Source: an uncultured SAR86 cluster bacterium | GTDB taxonomy: Bacteria > Pseudomonadota > Gammaproteobacteria > Magnimaribacterales > D2472 | Assembly: GCA_902610905.1 (NCBI GenBank) | Contig: CACLXS010000010.1 | Location: 1 to 38,558, forward strand | Direction of reading: 5' to 3' | Length of the DNA: 38,558 nt | Shown here: positions 33,138 to 38,558 of the stretch, in pieces | How the letters are laid out: the number at the start of each line of letters is the position of its first letter | How positions within the stretch are numbered: the stretch's first letter is position 1 | The notes under the pieces: generated by a model | The model's input: only the letters and a program-made list of their open reading frames with translations | Databases searched by the model: none | What the model was told of the DNA's origin: nothing | Program-made: the position numbers and the translations under genes

Positions 33138-33200
33138 TAATTACTCGATAAATCTGATATTATAACGTCCGTACTTTTAATCAAAGTAAAATTAAAAAAT

Positions 33201-33380
33201 ATGAGTATGAAATTAAAAAAGTATGAATGTATTGTTTGTGGTCTAATATATGACGAAGCAGAAGGGTGGCCTGATGATGGCATTGAACCTGGAACAAGAT
33301 GGGAGGATGTACCTGAAGATTGGCTATGTCCTGAGTGTGGTGTTGGCAAAGAAGATTTTGATATGATTGAGATAGAATGA
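33201..33380 (+). CDS. rubA: Rubredoxin
   Basis: 59 aa (57 if the ATG at 33207 is used). Two CxxC pairs bind one iron: C10-C13 in [12 protein letters not shown] and C43-C46 in [13 protein letters not shown]. The aromatic and acidic core ([21 protein letters not shown]) is standard. It transfers single electrons in the cytoplasm, for example to alkane-type hydroxylases or oxygen-detoxifying enzymes. Its stop overlaps the symporter start as ATGA. Rubredoxin next to ubiC is a common gammaproteobacterial arrangement. Confidence 0.96.
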   Translation: MSMKLKKYECIVCGLIYDEAEGWPDDGIEPGTRWEDVPEDWLCPECGVGKEDFDMIEIE

Positions 33381-34627
33381 TTGAGACTCCTAAAAATTTA
33401 ACAAGAAATATTTTGCTTGGAATGTTTTTAGGTTTTTTAGTTGGCTCTTTTTTATATTACTCAAATTTTATTCCAGACAATCTTTTAAATTTTATAAAAA
33501 TTTATGTTTTCAATCTTGGAAGCGGAATTTTCATTAATTTATTAAAACTACTTATTGTTCCATTAGTATTCTTTTCTCTTGTATCTGGTATCTCCTCCTT
33601 GACGAGCATGAAGAGTTTAGGAAATATAACAATTAAAACAATCGTTCTATACCTATCAACCACAGCTATTGCAGTTTCTCTTTCTTTATTAATCGGCTCA
33701 GTTTTTAAGCCGGGAGCTGGATATTCTTCAGAAGTAGCCCCTCCCGAAAAGCTTCCGCAAGGCCAGGGTATATACGAAACAATTTTAGATATTTTTCCTT
33801 CAAATATAATTGATGCCATGGCGCAAAATCAAATGCTCGCAGTTGTTTTCTTTAGTATTTTATTTGGCCTCGCTCTTAATAAAACAAATCATTTAACTAA
33901 CAACTTTAGCGAAAGTTTTGAGAAACTAAATACTGTTTTTATGCAATTAGTCATAATGGTCATATCTTTTGCACCCATTGGCGTTTTTTGTTTAATAGGT
34001 AAGTTTGTAATTACAGATGGCTTGGATATTTTTCAGGAAGCATTTAAGTATGTCATTTTGCTTATAATTGCTTTATTAATCCATGTGATTTTTACATACT
34101 CATTAATTTTAAAGATTTTTACAAATCTTAGCCTACTTACTTTTTATAAAAAAATGAAAGATGTTGCAATATTTGCATTTTCTACATCTTCAAGCGCGGC
34201 CACAATTCCTGTAACACTAAAAACTGTTCAAGATGATTTGGGAGTAAACAAAAACGTCTCATCTTTTGTAATACCGGTTGGAGCAACAATAAATATGGAC
34301 GGAACTGCAATAATGCAGGGCATGGCGACGGTCTTTATTGCTCAAATGTCTGGTATTGATCTAACTTTATTTCAATATATTCAAGTAGTAATCCTAGCAG
34401 TTGTTACTTCCATAGGAACTGCAGCGGTGCCATCTGCAGGAACAATAACGCTTGTAATCATATTGCAACAATTTGGACTGCCGCTTGAAGCTATTGGTAT
34501 AATTCTCGCCGTAGATAGAATTTTGGATATGCTACGAACCTCCGTAAACGTAACCGGTGATGCTGCAGTTGCATGTATAGTTGCTCATTCAGAAGGACTA
34601 ATTGATAAAAATTTATTCAATAAATAA
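33377..34627 (+). CDS. Na+(H+)/dicarboxylate-amino acid symporter (DAACS family)
   Basis: 416 aa with about eight membrane helices. The signature elements of the GltP/DctA/SstT fold are present: the serine-rich hairpin [27 protein letters not shown] (the NMDGT sodium/substrate site), [14 protein letters not shown], and [20 protein letters not shown] with the substrate-binding Asp and Asn. Substrate is probably glutamate/aspartate or a C4-dicarboxylate. Translationally coupled to rubredoxin by an ATGA overlap, an odd pairing that probably only reflects compaction. Confidence 0.93.
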   Translation: MIETPKNLTRNILLGMFLGFLVGSFLYYSNFIPDNLLNFIKIYVFNLGSGIFINLLKLLIVPLVFFSLVSGISSLTSMKSLGNITIKTIVLYLSTTAIAVSLSLLIGSVFKPGAGYSSEVAPPEKLPQGQGIYETILDIFPSNIIDAMAQNQMLAVVFFSILFGLALNKTNHLTNNFSESFEKLNTVFMQLVIMVISFAPIGVFCLIGKFVITDGLDIFQEAFKYVILLIIALLIHVIFTYSLILKIFTNLSLLTFYKKMKDVAIFAFSTSSSAATIPVTLKTVQDDLGVNKNVSSFVIPVGATINMDGTAIMQGMATVFIAQMSGIDLTLFQYIQVVILAVVTSIGTAAVPSAGTITLVIILQQFGLPLEAIGIILAVDRILDMLRTSVNVTGDAAVACIVAHSEGLIDKNLFNK

Positions 34628-34693
34628 TCAAAAACTACGTCTTTTTTATAATTATTTGCTAGAATGCTTCTTTTTAAAAATGGGGATCATTTA

Positions 34694-36688
34694 ATGAATA
34701 CTTTACTTATACCACCAGTTTTAGGCATTGTTGGAATGTTGGCAGCACTTGTTGTTTATATGCTTGTAATGAAATATCCAGATGGACAAGATAAGGTCAA
34801 AAAAATAGGTGATCAAATTCATAACGGAGCCTTGGCTTTCATGAAGACCGAGTATAAATATTTATTAATTTTTATAGCAGTCTTGGTTGTTTTAGTTTGG
34901 TATGCCTTGGGTATTCATTCTGCCATTGCAGTTGTAACGGGTGCAGCCTGTTCTTCATTAGCAGGATTTATTGGAATGTATGCTGCTACTAAAGCAAATG
35001 TAAGAACTGCAACCGCTGCACAAGAAGATGGAGCTGCTGCAGCTCTTTCGGTTTCTTTTTACGGTGGATCAGTAATGGGTTTATGTGTAGCTTCACTTGG
35101 TTTAATAGGTTTAGGAACGCTTTATTATTTTTTTAATGTTGATCATGTTCATGCCTTAGAAGGTTTTGGAATGGGTGCTTCAGTTGTAGCTTTATTTTCA
35201 AGAGTTGGTGGAGGTATTTTCACCAAAAGTGCTGATGTTGGAGCAGATCTTGTAGGTAAGGTTGAGGCTGGAATACCAGAGGACGATCCAAGAAATCCTG
35301 GCGTTATTGCTGATAATGTTGGTGATAATGTGGGTGATGTTGCTGGGATGGGTTCAGACATTTTTGAGTCATATTGTGGCTCAATGATTGCTTCTATTGC
35401 TATAGCTTACACATTAGTTTTAGCAGGTAATGACGGTGCAGTTGATATGATGAAGCTTCCTTTGTTACTTGCATCTTCTGGACTAGTTGCGTCAATATTG
35501 GGAATTATCATTGTAAAACTTCAATCTGCTAAAGCACCTGCAAGTGCTTTGAGATCAGGAACATTATTAGCACCAGTAATATTCGTTGGGTTTGCATGGT
35601 TCATAATCCAAGCTTTACCAGGTGTATCGAACGCTGTTTGGTGGTGTGTTATTGCTGGAGCAGTCGGTGGAGTATTAATTGGTTTAATAACAGAATATTA
35701 TACTGGTGGAAAACCAGTAAAAGACATTGCTGAATCAGGGGAAACAGGTTCAGCAACAGTTATGATTTCAGGATTAGCAGTTGGAATGGAGTCTGTAGTG
35801 ATTCCAATCATAGTGCTAGCATCTATCATTTTTGTATCAACTGGTTTATCAGGAGTCTATGGAGTAGGTATAGCTGCAGTTGGCATGCTTTCGACTGTTG
35901 GCATAACAATGGCTATTGATGCTTATGGACCAGTTGCTGATAACGCAGGCGGGATCGCGGAGATGTCAGGAATGGGTAAAGAAGTTAGAGATATAACAGA
36001 CTCGCTTGATGAATTGGGTAATACCACCGCAGCAATTGGTAAAGGATTTGCTATTGGAGCTGCAGCATTAGCTGCTCTTGCAATTATTTCTGCCTATTCA
36101 GCAGTTGTTACAGTCAACAATCCAGAATTTTCACTAGCACTTACAGATCCAATTGTACTTGTTGGTATGTTTATAGGTGCGTGCATTCCTTTTTATATTG
36201 CATCAATAACAATGAAAGCTGTTGGTGATGCTGCTTTTGAAATGATTAATGAAATTAGAAGACAATTCAAAGAAATAGTCGGCCTAATGGAAGGAACGGC
36301 TGACCCTGATTCAGAGAAATGTGTAGAGATAGCAACCAGAGCCTCATTGAAAAAAATGATGTTGCCTGGTGTTATTGCGGTTTCAATGCCTGCAGTTGTT
36401 GGTTTTGGTCTTGGCGCAGAAGCGCTTGGTGGAATGCTGGCTGGTGGTTTATTGGGATGTGTTTCTTTGGCATTGATGATGGCTAATGCAGGTGGAGCAT
36501 GGGATAACGCTAAAAAATATGTTGAAAAGGGTAATCTTGGTGGTAAGGGGTCTGATACTCATGCTGCTACAGTTGTTGGCGATACAGTTGGAGATCCTTT
36601 TAAAGATACATCTGGTCCGTCCATGAATATATTGATAAATGTTATGGCAATTGTCAGCTTAGTAATAGCGCCGCTTTTAAGCATATAA
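34694..36688 (+). CDS. hppA: Membrane-bound ion-pumping pyrophosphatase, K+-dependent type
   Basis: 664 aa from the ATG at 34694 (GGGGA about 9 bases before it); a longer reading from 34664 is unlikely. About 16 helices. It hydrolyses pyrophosphate and pumps H+ or Na+ across the inner membrane. [19 protein letters not shown] and [18 protein letters not shown] are the PPi/Mg sites; [16 protein letters not shown] is the C-terminal site. [10 protein letters not shown] has Ala and Gly where K+-independent pumps have Lys and Thr, so K+ stimulation is expected. The pumped ion cannot be settled by eye. TATAAT at 34647-34652 may be its promoter. Confidence 0.95.
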   Translation: MNTLLIPPVLGIVGMLAALVVYMLVMKYPDGQDKVKKIGDQIHNGALAFMKTEYKYLLIFIAVLVVLVWYALGIHSAIAVVTGAACSSLAGFIGMYAATKANVRTATAAQEDGAAAALSVSFYGGSVMGLCVASLGLIGLGTLYYFFNVDHVHALEGFGMGASVVALFSRVGGGIFTKSADVGADLVGKVEAGIPEDDPRNPGVIADNVGDNVGDVAGMGSDIFESYCGSMIASIAIAYTLVLAGNDGAVDMMKLPLLLASSGLVASILGIIIVKLQSAKAPASALRSGTLLAPVIFVGFAWFIIQALPGVSNAVWWCVIAGAVGGVLIGLITEYYTGGKPVKDIAESGETGSATVMISGLAVGMESVVIPIIVLASIIFVSTGLSGVYGVGIAAVGMLSTVGITMAIDAYGPVADNAGGIAEMSGMGKEVRDITDSLDELGNTTAAIGKGFAIGAAALAALAIISAYSAVVTVNNPEFSLALTDPIVLVGMFIGACIPFYIASITMKAVGDAAFEMINEIRRQFKEIVGLMEGTADPDSEKCVEIATRASLKKMMLPGVIAVSMPAVVGFGLGAEALGGMLAGGLLGCVSLALMMANAGGAWDNAKKYVEKGNLGGKGSDTHAATVVGDTVGDPFKDTSGPSMNILINVMAIVSLVIAPLLSI

Positions 36689-36706
36689 TTTTTTTCTAAA
36701 TAAACA

Positions 36707-36734
36707 ATGATCCAGAGATTCTTCTCTGGATCAT
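36707..36734. terminator. Strong hairpin after hppA (no T tract)
   Basis: A perfect 12-bp stem ATGATCCAGAGA/TCTCTGGATCAT with a TTCT loop, 18 bases after the hppA stop and 16 before the next ATG. No run of T follows on the plus strand, so it may be an mRNA-end stabiliser or a non-canonical terminator. Confidence 0.6.
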
Positions 36735-36749
36735 GTGTAAAATTAACTC

Positions 36750-37418
36750 ATGCAAAAAAATATCCTAATAATAGGTTATGGAGATATTGCCAAAAGGTTA
36801 GTTAAGAGACTTGCAAGCCAACCTATAAATATTTATGCAATCTCAAGAAATGATTCTGATGATTTGCGTATCAAGAAATTTAATTGGGATTGGCTTTCTT
36901 ATAAAAAAATTGATCTTAAAGTTAAAACCTTTGATTCTGTAATTATAATTCCAAAGCCAAGCAACCTTGATGAGCAAGGATATAAAGATGGTTTTATTAT
37001 TGCTACTCAAAATATCATAAATCTTCTATCAAATTTAAATATTAAAAAGGTGATTGCAATATCCTCTACAAGAGTTTATGGCGGCGAGCATAAAGGTCTC
37101 GTTGACGAAACATCGGTAGAAGCACCTTCAGAATTTAGAGGTAAGTTAATCATGAAATATGAGTATGCTTTATCAAGCGTGTTTGATTCAAAGCTAATAA
37201 TTCTTAGGTTTTCTGGTCTCTATGACAATCAATCAAAAAAGATATTTCACAACAAACTTCATAGAGATCAAGCGGCAAATATAATATCCCACTTTATTGA
37301 GTATAAATCCGAAACTAAGCAAGCAAATATTTTTAACTGCACAGAAGACTCGGAGATTCTTTCTTCAAAAAAATCAATTGGAAACACAAAGTTAAAACAA
37401 ACAGGATTTAAATTTTAA
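36750..37418 (+). CDS. NAD(P)-binding epimerase-like protein (YeeZ-like)
   Basis: 222 aa. ILIIGYGDIAKRLVKRL is a Rossmann GxGxxA loop; AISSTRVYGGEHKGLVDETS contains the serine and tyrosine region of extended SDRs; LRFSGLYD follows. The length and the short C-terminus fit the YeeZ-like group of NAD-dependent epimerase/dehydratase homologues, whose substrate is unknown. A -10-like TAAAAT lies exactly 6 bases before the ATG, after a strong hairpin, so the gene probably has its own promoter. Confidence 0.75.
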   Translation: MQKNILIIGYGDIAKRLVKRLASQPINIYAISRNDSDDLRIKKFNWDWLSYKKIDLKVKTFDSVIIIPKPSNLDEQGYKDGFIIATQNIINLLSNLNIKKVIAISSTRVYGGEHKGLVDETSVEAPSEFRGKLIMKYEYALSSVFDSKLIILRFSGLYDNQSKKIFHNKLHRDQAANIISHFIEYKSETKQANIFNCTEDSEILSSKKSIGNTKLKQTGFKF

Positions 37419-37465
37419 AAAAAATTAAACTAGAACAAAAACTCTAGGCAAAATACAATAAGGTT

Positions 37466-38317
37466 ATGACATCAAGTATGACAGGCTTTGGTCTTGCAAA
37501 GCATATCAATAACGAGACGGAAATTTACTGTGAAATTAAATCAGTTAACCATAGGTTTCTAGATATCACTATTAAGCCTCATGACATAAACAATGAATTA
37601 GACCTTTTTATAAGGGACACAGTCTCTAAAAAAGTTAAAAGAGGAACATTAGACATAAGGCTTAAATTAAAATTTCCATCAAGCAATTTATACATAATTA
37701 ATAAGGAATCTATAAAAAACCTTCGCCAAACAATAGATCAAATTGAATCAATACAAATAAAAAGACTGTCATTTTCAGACATTAAAGACGTTCCTGGAAT
37801 AATTAAAACGGAGCAAAAAATTCAAGTTAATCAAAATTTAATAAAAAAAGTTTTTAAAGAAGCTTTGAAAAATTTTATTATAAATAGAGCATTCGAAGGG
37901 GCAAAGATAAATAAATTGTTCCTATCTAAAATTGATAAAATTAATAAATCTATTTCCAGACTATCAAATTCTAATAAAAAATTATTAAAAATAAGATCAG
38001 AATCACTTATAAAGAAAGTTCATAATTTATGTGAAACTGTTGATCAAGACAGACTTGCTCAAGAAATTGCTTTGCTTGCACTTAAACATGACGTTGCCGA
38101 AGAAATAGAAAGAATTAACTTTCATACCGGGTCTTTAAAAAAGGAATTAATGTCTAAGAGTTGTAGCGGAAAAAAAATAGATTTTATCTTGCAGGAATTA
38201 TTTAGAGAAACTAGCACCTTATCGGTAAAACTAGATGCTCCTAGATATAAACAAATAGCACTAGATATGAAGCTTTTAGTAGAGGAAATGCGTGAGCAGG
38301 CTCAGAATATTGAATAA
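37466..38317 (+). CDS. yicC: YicC family endoribonuclease
   Basis: 283 aa. SSMTGFGLAKH and CEIKSVNHRFLDI at the N-terminus and EEIERINFHTGSL plus KKIDFILQELFRE near the C-terminus are YicC/YloC signatures. Family members are RNA endonucleases involved in sRNA and mRNA turnover. The gene is followed, with overlap, by gmk, the common order. TACAAT occurs exactly 6 bases before the ATG, though AAGG in that gap could also act as a Shine-Dalgarno sequence. Confidence 0.93.
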   Translation: MTSSMTGFGLAKHINNETEIYCEIKSVNHRFLDITIKPHDINNELDLFIRDTVSKKVKRGTLDIRLKLKFPSSNLYIINKESIKNLRQTIDQIESIQIKRLSFSDIKDVPGIIKTEQKIQVNQNLIKKVFKEALKNFIINRAFEGAKINKLFLSKIDKINKSISRLSNSNKKLLKIRSESLIKKVHNLCETVDQDRLAQEIALLALKHDVAEEIERINFHTGSLKKELMSKSCSGKKIDFILQELFRETSTLSVKLDAPRYKQIALDMKLLVEEMREQAQNIE

Positions 38318-38558
38318 CAGAAAGGGCAAGTTATTCGTTGTTGCTGCTCCATCTGGTGCAGGCAAATCTTCTTTAATTCAGTCAGTCCTTGCCAACTTTG
38401 AAAATATTGAACTTTCAATATCAGCCACCACAAGATCACCAAGAGAAGGAGAGGAAGAGGGTAAGCATTATTTTTTTGTTACCGAAAATGAGTTTAATTC
38501 ATTGAAGGAAGAAGGTGCTTTTATTGAATCTGCAGTTGTACATAACTATCAATACGGT
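38292..38558 (+). CDS. gmk: Guanylate kinase, N-terminal part (3' end outside window)
   Basis: 89 codons are visible and the frame stays open to the end of the window. KLFVVAAPSGAGKSSLI is the Walker A loop and LSISATTRSPREGEEEGKHY the GMP-binding region. It phosphorylates GMP to GDP. The start is taken as GTG at 38292 because AGAGGA lies 5 bases before it, giving a 26-base overlap with yicC; TTG at 38310 is the alternative. There is no ATG in frame. Confidence 0.9.
   Translation, partial: MSRLRILNNRKGKLFVVAAPSGAGKSSLIQSVLANFENIELSISATTRSPREGEEEGKHYFFVTENEFNSLKEEGAFIESAVVHNYQYG

Noticed and set aside
33137-33349. 70-aa minus-strand reading frame
   Set aside because: It lies antisense to the rubredoxin gene, is low in complexity (Ser/His/Pro repeats) and has no family features.
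1-38558. CRISPR array, transposase, integrase or phage genes
   Set aside because: No regularly spaced repeats and no recognisable recombinase, transposase or phage structural protein were found on either strand.

Overview
The window looks like a piece of the chromosome of a streamlined, AT-rich marine gammaproteobacterium, of the SAR86 or a similar oligotrophic type. The lineage is inferred from gene order and codon use; there is no rRNA here to prove it. Typical gammaproteobacterial neighbourhoods include rppH-(tauE)-lgt-thyA-folA, mutY-yggX, ubiC-ubiA next to a rubredoxin, yqiB-yqiA, ntrB-ntrC behind a glutamine synthetase gene, and yicC-gmk. Packing is tight: operon members overlap as ATGA or by 8 bases, and convergent genes often share the bases of their stop codons.

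Layout. 1-4544: end of a TPR protein, a nucleotide/lipoprotein operon on the minus strand, and a divergent HAD phosphatase. 4541-10646: D-amino-acid dehydrogenase, a Fur-box iron permease, RmuC, a class Ic aspartate aminotransferase, HspQ and a few small proteins. 10643-16503: a minus-strand operon (malonyl-CoA decarboxylase, prolyl iminopeptidase, shikimate kinase, NAD(P)-binding protein), then an SDR and a cytochrome P450 facing away from each other across a palindrome. 16521-18227: a metal operon (outer-membrane-like protein, His-rich HMA protein, MerT-like transporter, CsoR-type repressor) with a CsoR-like operator on its first start codon.

18244-20863 is the main accessory feature. An intact tRNA-Phe gene and a degenerate 59-bp copy of its 3' part are direct repeats around about 2.5 kb that carries an alternative oxidase, a 39-aa Cys-rich protein resembling a CDGSH iron-sulfur motif, two unrecognised proteins and a hairpin-rich non-coding block. 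This is the signature of a small tRNA-targeted islet, but no integrase is present.

20929-29627: a dimethylglycine/sarcosine dehydrogenase-like flavoprotein, yggX-mutY-gpmA, a rhodanese, and a nitrogen module in which a type II (eukaryote-like) glutamine synthetase precedes ntrB-ntrC. This module has an excellent sigma-54 promoter and two NtrC-type palindromes 30 bp apart. 29629-38558: the ubiC-ubiA-DUF482-yqiB-yqiA operon, a rubredoxin (59 aa) coupled to a Na+/dicarboxylate-type symporter, a K+-dependent-type membrane pyrophosphatase, an epimerase-like protein, yicC, and the start of gmk.

The observations most worth following are the alternative-oxidase islet, the metal operon with its operator over the start codon, and the GSII-NtrBC unit. 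All calls come from reading the sequence; no database search was run.
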